From Clostridia bacterium (GTDB lineage: Bacteria > Bacillota > Clostridia > Oscillospirales > Acutalibacteraceae): DNA of 61,811 bases. The notes under the pieces were generated by a model, which worked only from the letters and a program-made list of their open reading frames with translations, had not been told where the DNA came from and did no database searches. The translations under genes and the position numbers were made by a program. Each line of letters starts with the position of its first letter. The first letter of the stretch is position 1. Positions 36,854 through 45,265 of the stretch are shown here, piece after piece. The stretch spans positions 1-61,811 of the forward strand of contig JAGAKX010000017.1 in the NCBI GenBank assembly GCA_017625435.1. Reading direction: 5' to 3'.

Positions 36854-37504
36854 ATGCTCGGACTACCAAAGACCACTGATTTTAACAAGCGAATACCCAA
36901 AGAAAAGTTCTACGAGAATTTAAATGTCACGCCCACTGTCAAGAAGTGCTTTGTGGAGCAGATTAAGGTTATCTACTGGCGAAACAAGATTGCTGCCACT
37001 ACAACCAACCTTGCTGCAGGAAGCACGGTCAATGAGATTGAGGTCTTTGAAATCAAACTCAAGGGCAGTCTTCTTGATGAAGGTATCTTGCGTCAGATTG
37101 ATAAGGAAATCCCGTATCACATTCTGTTCCTGCTGGAATACGATGGCAAGTACCAAGCATGGACAGCCTACAAAGAAGCGTCTGCTGGCAACGCTGCGTT
37201 CAAAGTGAATCAGTATTACCACACCGACTGGATGGCAGAGGATGAACTTCCTCTTAAACTGGAAGGTCTGAGCGTGGATGCTGTTTATGAGAATTTTGTT
37301 TATCAGATTGCCGGTGATACCCTTCAAGCAGCAGAACATGAATCGCTGCAGGACGCTGTTAAGCGTGATGAAAAGGTCAAGAACCTTAAAAAGCAGATTG
37401 AGGTTCTTCAAGCCAGAATCCGAAAGGAAAAGCAACTGAATGTTCAGATGAAACTGAACGGTGAGTTGAAGAAGGTAAGGAAGGAGTTAAATGATTTATT
37501 ATGA
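36854..37504 (+). CDS. DUF4391 protein of the R-M operon
   Basis: A 216-residue DUF4391 protein: LGLPKTTDFNKRIPKE at the start, IKVIYWRNKIAATTTNLAAG near 38-57, EIEVFEIKLK near 63, a HILFLLEYDGKYQAWTAYKE strand pair near 95, and a C-terminal coiled coil (about 170-215, Lys/Glu/Gln-rich). The fold looks nuclease-like by pattern but catalytic residues are not certain. DUF4391 genes recur between a helicase and a type III Mod gene. The ATG at 36854 with AAGGTGG is preferred to the GTG at 36848. It overlaps the next gene by 4 bases. Its codon use is less AT-rich than that of the following gene. Confidence 0.85.
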   Translation: MLGLPKTTDFNKRIPKEKFYENLNVTPTVKKCFVEQIKVIYWRNKIAATTTNLAAGSTVNEIEVFEIKLKGSLLDEGILRQIDKEIPYHILFLLEYDGKYQAWTAYKEASAGNAAFKVNQYYHTDWMAEDELPLKLEGLSVDAVYENFVYQIAGDTLQAAEHESLQDAVKRDEKVKNLKKQIEVLQARIRKEKQLNVQMKLNGELKKVRKELNDLL

Positions 37505-38631
37505 TACAAGAGTATCTTTTTGTCGGGGACGAACATAAAGCAGAGGTTGAAAAATATGCGTATAAAACTGTTAAGACAGAAATATACGACATTGAAAATT
37601 CCGACTGCTGGATTGCAACCTTTTCATTGGATGGTGAAAACGAGAAAAGTGCAACCGCACTTTCAATAGTGCATGAGTATGTAATGAGTCATTTTCGCCC
37701 CACTGTATTAAGCAATGGATGCTCGGCTTATTATAATAAGGCTCTTTACCCTCATTTCAATGAGTTTGAACGAAAATTACGCAAACTGCTTTACTTAAAA
37801 AGTGCATTAAGCAATGATAAAAAAGATTCTGAAACCATTAAGGATTTGGAAAGTAAAGATTTTGGTGAAATATTTACTCTATTGTTTTCCGATGCTCAAT
37901 TTGTTCAAAATGTAAAAAAATCGGTAAATGACAAGACATGGCAATTCACCAAAGACGAGATTTTGACTGCGTTGCAGCATATTACAGAAAATACATTGTG
38001 GGATAAATTGATAGGTGAAAATGCCGTACCGCTTTTACGAACAGATTTTGCAAAGGTAAAAGATTATAGAAATGATGTTATGCACGCTCATAGCATGAAT
38101 TCCTCATCTTTTTCTTCTGCTATGAAACTTGTTAAGAAAATAAACGAACAACTTGATATAGAGATAGGAAAAATCATCGTAGAGAAAATGCCAGAAACTC
38201 AGAGTGGTGAAGATTTCAACACTGCCATAAGTGTTGCCATTAAAGATATGGATGCTGCAAAGCAGACTAAGAGTTGGCAAGAACAGTTGGCTGAAATACA
38301 AGCAACAATTTCGTCCATAAAAGGTGATGGCATAATTTCTGCTCTTGAGGAATATAGACGGCTTGCTTCTTCACCAGAATTTGCATCTATAACATCGTAC
38401 TTACAATCCTCCGAATTTGCAGCGATTCAGCAGCAAATTCAAGAAATATCCAAAATTCAAGTGGATATTCCACCAGCACTTAAAGAACTGCAAGAAATCG
38501 TTGCAAAAAACAAAGTTGATATTCCACCAGCAGTGCTTGAGTTACAAAAGACTTTACAAGCATTTAAGCCAGACCCAGCTATAACAGAATGGGCAAGAAT
38601 TGTTAAGGATATTACGGGAGGAACAAACTAA
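37501..38631 (+). CDS. HEPN-like protein inserted in the R-M operon
   Basis: A 376-residue protein. A helical middle domain contains KDYRNDVMHAH near residues 187-197, which fits the Rx4-6H motif of HEPN ribonucleases. The C-terminal third is a coiled-coil-like repeat region with IQVDIPPALKEL and NKVDIPPAVLEL repeated about 22 residues apart. It overlaps DUF4391 by 4 bases and mod by 1 base, so it is translationally coupled to both. Base composition is more AT-rich than in DUF4391 and res, suggesting a later insertion. An RNA-targeting abortive-infection role is an inference. Confidence 0.6.
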   Translation: MIQEYLFVGDEHKAEVEKYAYKTVKTEIYDIENSDCWIATFSLDGENEKSATALSIVHEYVMSHFRPTVLSNGCSAYYNKALYPHFNEFERKLRKLLYLKSALSNDKKDSETIKDLESKDFGEIFTLLFSDAQFVQNVKKSVNDKTWQFTKDEILTALQHITENTLWDKLIGENAVPLLRTDFAKVKDYRNDVMHAHSMNSSSFSSAMKLVKKINEQLDIEIGKIIVEKMPETQSGEDFNTAISVAIKDMDAAKQTKSWQEQLAEIQATISSIKGDGIISALEEYRRLASSPEFASITSYLQSSEFAAIQQQIQEISKIQVDIPPALKELQEIVAKNKVDIPPAVLELQKTLQAFKPDPAITEWARIVKDITGGTN

Positions 38632-40580
38632 TGAATAAAATGAGAATGGAGTCGCTTGATATGACGGCTCAGAACATAGAAAAGATAGGAGCATTGTTTC
38701 CCAACTGCATTACCGAGACCGTTGACGAAAACGGCAAACCGAAAAAAGCAATTAACTTCGACATTTTGAAGCAGATGCTTTCTGGTGATGTGATAGAAGG
38801 TAGCGAAGCATACGAATTTACATGGGTAGGTAAAAAGGCTGCTATCGTGGAAGCCAACAAGCCTATCCGTAAGACGCTGCGTCCTTGTAAGGAAGACAGT
38901 GTGAACTGGGATACTACCGAGAACCTTTACATTGAGGGTGATAACCTTGAAGTATTGAAACTTTTGCAAGAGAGTTATCTTGGTGCTATCAAGATGATTT
39001 ACATTGACCCTCCGTATAATACAGGAAGCGACAGATTTGTTTATCCAGACAATTTTGCGATGAGCGAAGATGAGTACGATTCTGACATTGGTACTTATGA
39101 TGAAGATGGTAATAAAGTCTTTGCTGAAAATTCAATAACTGACCCTCGTTTTCATTCTAAATGGTGCTCTATGTTGTATCAGAGAGTTCTTCTGGCACGA
39201 AATTTGTTATCAGATAGTGGTGTAATGTTCGTATCTATAGATGAAAATGAAGTAAGCAACGGAAAAAAGATTTGCGAAGAAGTGTTTGGTGTAAGCAACT
39301 GTGTTGGTATCATTTCTAACACCAACAATCCCAAAGGACGTTCTGATGACAAATATGTAGCAACTGCTCATGAATATATTTTAGTTTATGCAAAATCCAT
39401 CGAGCACTTGACTTGGTATGGATTTGAACCCACTGAGGAAATCACAAAAAGATATAACAAAACTGATTCGGAAGGTCGCAGATATAGAGAAATTGATTTG
39501 CGTAAAACGGGTGAAAATGACCTAAGAGAAGACCGTCCTAATCTGTTTTACTATTTCTACTATTGCGAAGAAACAGGAGAATTTTATCCTTCTCGTGAAG
39601 ATATTCAGAAATCTGGGTATATTCAAATTAAACCCCAGCGAGAAGATGGAAAAGAAGGAAATTGGCGTTGGGGACTTGAAACGGCAGAAAAGCAAATCCA
39701 AGACTTGATTCCAAAGTTTATGCCAGCAAGAAAAGTTTGGGGTATAATGCAGAAAGATTATTTGGAAGGAAGAGCCTTAGTTAAGCCGACAAGTTCATGG
39801 ACTTTCAAAGATGTCAATAGTGAAAGAGGAACAGAAGAATTTATAGAATTGGGATTTGACAAAAGAGTCTTTCCTAAGCCAAAACCCTTAGGAACTATTG
39901 AAAGATGTGTCAAACTGTGCTCAAAGGAAAACAATGATATTATCATGGACTTCTTTTCTGGCTCTGGCACTGCTGCTCAGTCTGTCATGCGATTAAACGC
40001 AACTGATGGTATAAATAGAAATTTCATCATGATTCAGTATGAAGAAGAATGTGCAGAAGGCAGTGATGCAAAGAAAGCTGGATTTAATACTATCTGTGAA
40101 ATCGGAAAAGAAAGAATTCGCAGAGCAGGAGCAAAAATCAAGGAAGATAATCCTCTTACAACACAAGATTTGGATATTGGATTCCGTGTTCTTAAACTTG
40201 ACGATACGAACATGAATGAGGTGTATTACGCTGCTGGCGAATATACACAGGACTTGCTTTCTATGTTGGAATCTAATGTAAAAGCAGACCGAACTGACCT
40301 TGACTTGCTGTTTGGCTGCTTGCTTGAATCAGGAGTTCCTCTTTCTCTCCCCTACACATCAGAAATAATTGAAGGCTGTACAGTACATACATATAACGAT
40401 GGCGACCTGATTGCTTGCTTTGACAAGAACATTCCTGACAGTGTTATCAAGACCATTGCCAAGAGACAACCTCTCCGTGCGGTGTTCCGTGACAGCAGTT
40501 TCGCAAACAGTCCTTCTAAAATCAATGTGGGCGAAGTATTCAAATTGTTGGCACCTGATACCAGAGTAAAAGTCATTTGA
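38631..40580 (+). CDS. mod: Type III DNA methyltransferase (Mod)
   Basis: A 649-residue adenine-N6 methyltransferase of the type III beta class. Catalytic motif IV IDPPYNTGSDRF is near residue 124 and the SAM-binding motif I DFFSGSGTAA near 440, with the target-recognition region (about 200-400) between them. It modifies and recognises the asymmetric site shared with Res. The ATG at 38631 follows GGGAGG and overlaps the HEPN-like stop by one base. The recognition sequence cannot be predicted by eye. Confidence 0.93.
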   Translation: MNKMRMESLDMTAQNIEKIGALFPNCITETVDENGKPKKAINFDILKQMLSGDVIEGSEAYEFTWVGKKAAIVEANKPIRKTLRPCKEDSVNWDTTENLYIEGDNLEVLKLLQESYLGAIKMIYIDPPYNTGSDRFVYPDNFAMSEDEYDSDIGTYDEDGNKVFAENSITDPRFHSKWCSMLYQRVLLARNLLSDSGVMFVSIDENEVSNGKKICEEVFGVSNCVGIISNTNNPKGRSDDKYVATAHEYILVYAKSIEHLTWYGFEPTEEITKRYNKTDSEGRRYREIDLRKTGENDLREDRPNLFYYFYYCEETGEFYPSREDIQKSGYIQIKPQREDGKEGNWRWGLETAEKQIQDLIPKFMPARKVWGIMQKDYLEGRALVKPTSSWTFKDVNSERGTEEFIELGFDKRVFPKPKPLGTIERCVKLCSKENNDIIMDFFSGSGTAAQSVMRLNATDGINRNFIMIQYEEECAEGSDAKKAGFNTICEIGKERIRRAGAKIKEDNPLTTQDLDIGFRVLKLDDTNMNEVYYAAGEYTQDLLSMLESNVKADRTDLDLLFGCLLESGVPLSLPYTSEIIEGCTVHTYNDGDLIACFDKNIPDSVIKTIAKRQPLRAVFRDSSFANSPSKINVGEVFKLLAPDTRVKVI

Positions 40581-40594
40581 TGCGGAGATGTACA

Positions 40595-41161
40595 ATGGAA
40601 AATAAGATAAAATTTATAGAGGAATACATCACTAAATTGCAAAAAGCAATTGACTCTAAGGATAGCAAAGCGGCTGACCGTTTGCAAGATGAAGTAATCG
40701 CTATTTTTGATAGTGAGATAGAAAACATCCGTGGATTGCTTGACAATTACTCATATGCTCATATAAATGGTTCAGCAGTCGATTTTTTGGGTGATGCAGA
40801 AATATTGAAAGGAAAACTTGTAAACTACAAATTGAATTTGCAAAGTGGTCTATGCTTTTCCCAAAACAATCAAGGCGGAGTAAATGTTACTCAGCAAGTC
40901 ACACAGCAAGTACAAAATGATATTAGACTATCTTTTGAGCAAATTATTTCTCAGATTCAAGAAATGCCAAGCGACAATATTTCCGACGAAGAAAAGGATA
41001 TTTTGTGCGGAAAACTAACAGCAATAGAAATGTCTAAGGATAAGAAATCTCGTTGGGCAAAAGTACAAGATACTCTCAAATGGATTGCGGAAAAAGGTAT
41101 TGAAGTTGGTACTGCGGCATTGCCGTATATTGTAAAAGCATTAGAAGGAGGGGGGGCATAA
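40595..41161 (+). CDS. Unknown protein between mod and res, amphipathic C-terminus
   Basis: A 188-residue protein. The N-terminal half is helical and charged. A central Asn/Gln/Val-rich linker (NNQGGVNVTQQVTQQVQND) precedes a second helical part, and the end is hydrophobic (VGTAALPYIVKAL) after WAKVQDTLKWIAEKG. This linker-helix-hydrophobic-tail layout recurs in small defence-associated proteins, sometimes related to AbiTii, but I cannot assign a family. The ATG at 40595 follows GGAG; frames from 40577 lack a site. It overlaps res by one base. Composition is AT-rich like the HEPN-like gene. Confidence 0.6.
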   Translation: MENKIKFIEEYITKLQKAIDSKDSKAADRLQDEVIAIFDSEIENIRGLLDNYSYAHINGSAVDFLGDAEILKGKLVNYKLNLQSGLCFSQNNQGGVNVTQQVTQQVQNDIRLSFEQIISQIQEMPSDNISDEEKDILCGKLTAIEMSKDKKSRWAKVQDTLKWIAEKGIEVGTAALPYIVKALEGGGA

Positions 41162-44100
41162 TGAAACTACGATTCAAGCATCAGAAATTCCAAGCAGATG
41201 CTGCGAAGGCTGTGGTGGATGTTTTTGCTGGTCAGCCCTATCTGACACCTTCTTACATGATGGACAAAGGTTCTGGTGCATACCAGATGACCCTTACCGA
41301 AGAAGAGGACTTCACAGGTTGGTCTAATGCGAAACTTGTCCCTGAAATCAATGACCGTCTGATTCTGGAACAAATTCAGAAGGTTCAAAGAGAAAACTTG
41401 ATTGCACCGTCTCCGAAACTGGAAGGTCGTTTCAACCTTACCGTAGAAATGGAGACTGGTGTTGGTAAAACATACACCTACATCAAAACGATGTATGAAC
41501 TGAACAAGCACTACGGTTGGAGCAAATTCATCGTTGTCGTTCCTTCCGTTGCCATCCGTGAAGGTGTCTACAAGTCCTTCCAGATGACACAGGAACACTT
41601 TGCAGAAGAGTATAGTAAGAAGGTTCGCTTCTTCATCTACAACTCTGCTCAACTTACCGAGATTGACCGTTTTGCATCGGACAGTTCCATCAATGTAATG
41701 ATAATTAACTCTCAGGCATTCAATGCCAAAGGCAAAGATGCTCGTAGAATTTATATGAAACTGGACGAGTTCCGTTCTCGCAGGCCGATTGATATTATCG
41801 CCAAGACGAATCCTATCGTTATCATTGACGAACCTCAGTCTGTTGAAGGAACTCAGACCAAGGAGAGACTCAAAGAGTTCCATCCTTTGATGACACTCCG
41901 TTATTCTGCTACTCATAAGTCCGACAGTATCTATAATATGATTTACCGTCTGGATGCTATGGAAGCATACAATAAGCGATTGGTTAAGAAAATCGCTGTT
42001 AAGGGTATCACTGAAACTGGAAGCACTGCCACCGAAAGTTATGTGTATCTGGAAGGTCTGAACCTTTCCAAAGCAGACCCGACTGCTACATTGCAGTTTG
42101 ACTTCAAGGGTGCAACTGGCATACGTAAGAAGTCTATGAAGGTCGGTATCGGATTCAACCTTTACGATAACTCTGGTTATCTGGATGAATACAAGAACGG
42201 TTTTGTGGTCAAGGCAATTGACGGTCGTGATGACTCCGTTGAATTCCTGAACGGTATCAAAATCTATGCAGGTGATGTTATCGGTAAGGTCAGCGAGGAA
42301 CAACTTCGCCGTATTCAGATTCGCGAAACAATCCTTTCTCACATCCAGAGAGAAAGAGAACTCTTCTACAAGGGCATCAAGGTTCTGTCTCTGTTCTTCA
42401 TTGATGAAGTTGTGAAGTACAAGCAGTACGATAAAGCAGGACAACCTTTCAACGGTGTCTATGCCGAGATGTTTGAAGAAGAGTATGCTGACATCGTTGG
42501 CAATATGCAGTTGGAACTTGGTGACGATGACTACATCAAGTATCTCAATATGATTACTCCTTCTTCTACCCATGCAGGTTACTTCTCCGTGGATAAGAAA
42601 GGTAAGATGATCGACTCCAAGGTTGGCAAGAAGGAAACTTCTTCCGATGACATTGATGCCTACGACTTGATTATGAAGAACAAAGAACTCCTTCTGGACA
42701 GAAATCCGAAGAAGTCTCCTGTTCGTTTCATCTTCTCTCACTCTGCACTTCGCGAAGGTTGGGACAATCCTAATGTGTTCCAGATTTGTACTTTGAAGCA
42801 AAGCAGTAGTGATGTTCGTAAGAGACAGGAAGTCGGTCGTGGTCTCCGTCTCTGTGTCAATCAGGACGGTGAACGAATGGATGTCAATGTTCTCGGCAAC
42901 GATGTTCACAATGTCAATGTGCTTACCGTTATTGCAAGCGAAAGTTATGACAGCTTCGCAAAGGGATTGCAGACTGAAATGGCAGATGCAGTTGCGAACC
43001 GTCCGAAAGCAGTTACACCTGAACTGTTTATGGGCAAGACTATCACAGATGCACAGGGCAACACCGATGTTATTACTGACGATGTTGCAAGAGAAATCTA
43101 TGTTGGCCTCCGTATGGAAGGTTACATTGATAAGCAAGGCACACTTACCGATAAATACTACGAGGATAAGGCAAACGGTGAAATCAAACTCACCGATGAA
43201 GTGGCAGGTTCTACCGAATCCATTCTTGGCATCATTGATACCATCTATGATGGTAAGGCAATGCAGCCTGAAAATGCTCGTAGCAATAATATTGAACTCC
43301 AAGTCAAACCCGACAAACTGGCAATGCCTGAATTCAAGGCACTTTGGAATCGTATCAATTCCAAGTCTGTTTATGTGGTTGACTTTGACACGGATGAACT
43401 TGTCAGAAAGTCCATTGCATCCCTGAATGCAAAACTCCGTGTTTCCAAGATTTATTTCAAGGTTGAGACTGGACGAATGGATAATATCGCATCCAAGGAA
43501 GCACTTGCTTCTGGTGCATCCTTCGTCAAGGAAGCATCTGCATCTTACGGTGTCGGAAATAAGATTGCCGTGAATACCAGTGTGAAATACGACTTGGTAG
43601 GTAAACTCGTGGATGCTACTGGTCTCACCAGAAAGGCAATCATTCAAATTCTTTCTGGAATTGAAAAGTTCGTCTTTGACCAGTTCAAGGACAACCCAGA
43701 AGAATTTATCATTAAAGCAGGTTCGCTTATCAACGATGAAAAAGCAACCGCAATCATTGAGCATATTACATACGATGTTCTGGATGAAAAGTATGATACT
43801 GATGTATTTACTGCTCCGACCATTAAGGGTAAACTCGGTGTGAATGCTATCAAGGCGAACAAGCACCTTTATGACCACATTGTATATGACTCAACAAACG
43901 AGAAAGTATTTGCTGAAAGTCTGGATGTCAGCAGTGATGTTGCGGTGTATGTGAAACTGCCTGACGGTTTCTACATCTCTACACCTGTTGGTCACTACAA
44001 TCCTGACTGGGCAATTGCCTTCTATGAAGGTAATATCAAGCACATTTATTTCGTGGCAGAAACAAAGGGTTCTATGAACTCTATGCAGCTTCGTATGATA

Positions 44101-44214
44101 GAAGATGCAAAGATCCATTGTGCAAAAGAACACTTCAAGGCAATCAGCAGCGACAATGTTGTATATGATGTCGTTGACAGTTATCAGTCATTACTTAACA
44201 AAGTAATGAAATAA
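41161..44214 (+). CDS. res: Type III restriction endonuclease (Res)
   Basis: A 1017-residue Res subunit. The SF2 motor carries Walker A (ETGVGKTYTYIK near 97), the DEPQ box (IIDEPQSVEG near 222), SATHK near 250 and the VGRGLRL motif near 560. The C-terminal PD-(D/E)xK nuclease is visible as NPDWAI near 947 and VAETKG near 965. With Mod it cleaves DNA after ATP-driven communication between two sites. The start follows a GGAGG-rich stretch. A terminator hairpin follows at 44229. A 903-codon frame on the opposite strand is an artefact of its codon bias. Confidence 0.93.
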   Translation: MKLRFKHQKFQADAAKAVVDVFAGQPYLTPSYMMDKGSGAYQMTLTEEEDFTGWSNAKLVPEINDRLILEQIQKVQRENLIAPSPKLEGRFNLTVEMETGVGKTYTYIKTMYELNKHYGWSKFIVVVPSVAIREGVYKSFQMTQEHFAEEYSKKVRFFIYNSAQLTEIDRFASDSSINVMIINSQAFNAKGKDARRIYMKLDEFRSRRPIDIIAKTNPIVIIDEPQSVEGTQTKERLKEFHPLMTLRYSATHKSDSIYNMIYRLDAMEAYNKRLVKKIAVKGITETGSTATESYVYLEGLNLSKADPTATLQFDFKGATGIRKKSMKVGIGFNLYDNSGYLDEYKNGFVVKAIDGRDDSVEFLNGIKIYAGDVIGKVSEEQLRRIQIRETILSHIQRERELFYKGIKVLSLFFIDEVVKYKQYDKAGQPFNGVYAEMFEEEYADIVGNMQLELGDDDYIKYLNMITPSSTHAGYFSVDKKGKMIDSKVGKKETSSDDIDAYDLIMKNKELLLDRNPKKSPVRFIFSHSALREGWDNPNVFQICTLKQSSSDVRKRQEVGRGLRLCVNQDGERMDVNVLGNDVHNVNVLTVIASESYDSFAKGLQTEMADAVANRPKAVTPELFMGKTITDAQGNTDVITDDVAREIYVGLRMEGYIDKQGTLTDKYYEDKANGEIKLTDEVAGSTESILGIIDTIYDGKAMQPENARSNNIELQVKPDKLAMPEFKALWNRINSKSVYVVDFDTDELVRKSIASLNAKLRVSKIYFKVETGRMDNIASKEALASGASFVKEASASYGVGNKIAVNTSVKYDLVGKLVDATGLTRKAIIQILSGIEKFVFDQFKDNPEEFIIKAGSLINDEKATAIIEHITYDVLDEKYDTDVFTAPTIKGKLGVNAIKANKHLYDHIVYDSTNEKVFAESLDVSSDVAVYVKLPDGFYISTPVGHYNPDWAIAFYEGNIKHIYFVAETKGSMNSMQLRMIEDAKIHCAKEHFKAISSDNVVYDVVDSYQSLLNKVMK

Positions 44215-44228
44215 AATTTCACCATAAC

Positions 44229-44268
44229 AAAAAACCGTAATTTCACTCTTGTGATTTTACGGTTTTTT
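44229..44268 (+). terminator. Terminator of the R-M operon
   Basis: A long stem, AAAAAACCGTAA with an inner TCAC/GTGA pair and TTACGGTTTTTT, lies 15 bases after the res stop. Confidence 0.85.
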
Positions 44269-44360
44269 CAGTTATTGTATGTGTTCATATTTCATACTTT
44301 ATATGAGAATAAATCCACGGCAGGAGCTCAAAAAAGATTAACAAAAAGGAGTAATGCAAT

Positions 44361-44900
44361 ATGAACAGTAATTTTTGTACATTAAAAGGAGAAATCAAAT
44401 ACATTTTCAGGACACACGAGGATCACATTTTGGTGCGGATCCACACAGGCAGAAGCAACGTACCTGAGGTACTTATTACCAATCCGACCTTGAAGGAAAA
44501 TTTCAATTTCAAGGTTGGTGACAAGATTATCGTATTCGCAAATATCCAGAGCAGCATATATAAGAACAGACGATCAACTACCCTACTCGCATTCAGCATC
44601 CGTGAGCTGGTTTTCGGCAACCATGAGGAATTTAACAATTTCGAGTTATCGGGCGAGGTTGTAAAAATCGTATCAACACAAGAGTACCTTACACTTGTCA
44701 TACGCACCAATCAGAATAATCACGAATCCTTTGTACCCACAGTTTTCTATCACAGGGACAGATATCTTGACACAATAGAAGTAGGTGACGAAATTTCTGT
44801 ATCAGGCATTATTCAGACAAGTAAAAAGGAAATTAATAACGAAATCAGACACTATCAGAACTATGTAGGCTCCACTAAAAGCCTGTTGCGTGTAAGTTAA
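44361..44900 (+). CDS. Tandem OB-fold protein
   Basis: A 179-residue protein made of two similar halves. Each starts with a GEIKYI / GEVVKI strand, continues with an ILVRIHTG / LTLVIRTN strand, and ends with a VGDKIIVFANIQS / VGDEISVSGIIQT strand, the pattern of an OB-fold as in SSB and PriB. It is likely a single-strand nucleic-acid binding protein of the island, perhaps supporting Rep-driven replication or transfer. The start follows AAGGAG. It is a single gene with its own terminator. Confidence 0.7.
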   Translation: MNSNFCTLKGEIKYIFRTHEDHILVRIHTGRSNVPEVLITNPTLKENFNFKVGDKIIVFANIQSSIYKNRRSTTLLAFSIRELVFGNHEEFNNFELSGEVVKIVSTQEYLTLVIRTNQNNHESFVPTVFYHRDRYLDTIEVGDEISVSGIIQTSKKEINNEIRHYQNYVGSTKSLLRVS

Positions 44901-44905
44901 TCAGA

Positions 44906-44939
44906 AAAGCCGCTGCAATCACAAAACTGCAGCGGCTTT
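44906..44939 (+). terminator. Terminator after the OB-fold gene
   Basis: A perfect stem (AAAGCCGCTGCA / TGCAGCGGCTTT) followed by CCTTTAT, 5 bases after the stop. Confidence 0.8.
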
Positions 44940-44988
44940 CCTTTATAAAAAAATGTCTTATCAAATGGTAGAAAACAAAAAGGAAATA

Positions 44989-44997
44989 TGGTATAAT
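44989..44997 (+). promoter_or_regulatory. Extended -10 promoter for the small gene at 45069
   Basis: TGGTATAAT is an extended -10 box without a clear -35, 71 bases before the small ORF. Confidence 0.5.
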
Positions 44998-45068
44998 GTA
45001 ATTAATTTGGCAATACATCTGCTGTTATCAAAACAAATATTTTAGAACAATACAATGAGGTAATAATT

Positions 45069-45242
45069 ATGAAATATGTAATATCTTTAAAATCTGATTA
45101 TGCAAAATGCTATTTCAGTAATAAAATGAATGAATTAATATTTGAAGCAAACGATTATAACGAAATTGAAAAATGTTTGACAGATTTCGAAAATAGAAAT
45201 AAGTTTTTTCTGCACACATATACATTAATTGAAGTAGCATAA
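45069..45242 (+). CDS. Small hypothetical protein (57 aa)
   Basis: A 57-residue frame with GAGGTAATAATT before its ATG. The product begins MKYVISLKSDYAKCYF and ends in FFLHTYTLIEVA, with alternating strand and helix character. I do not recognise it. It converges on the Rep-like gene 23 bases beyond its stop. Confidence 0.55.
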   Translation: MKYVISLKSDYAKCYFSNKMNELIFEANDYNEIEKCLTDFENRNKFFLHTYTLIEVA

Positions 45243-45265
45243 TACAATTACACGTAGCAATAATA

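Noticed and set aside
41167..43878. A 903-codon open frame on the minus strand
   Set aside because: It lies wholly antisense to res, which has all family motifs. The antisense product has no recognisable domain and is rich in His/Cys/Ile, typical of a mirror frame under codon bias.
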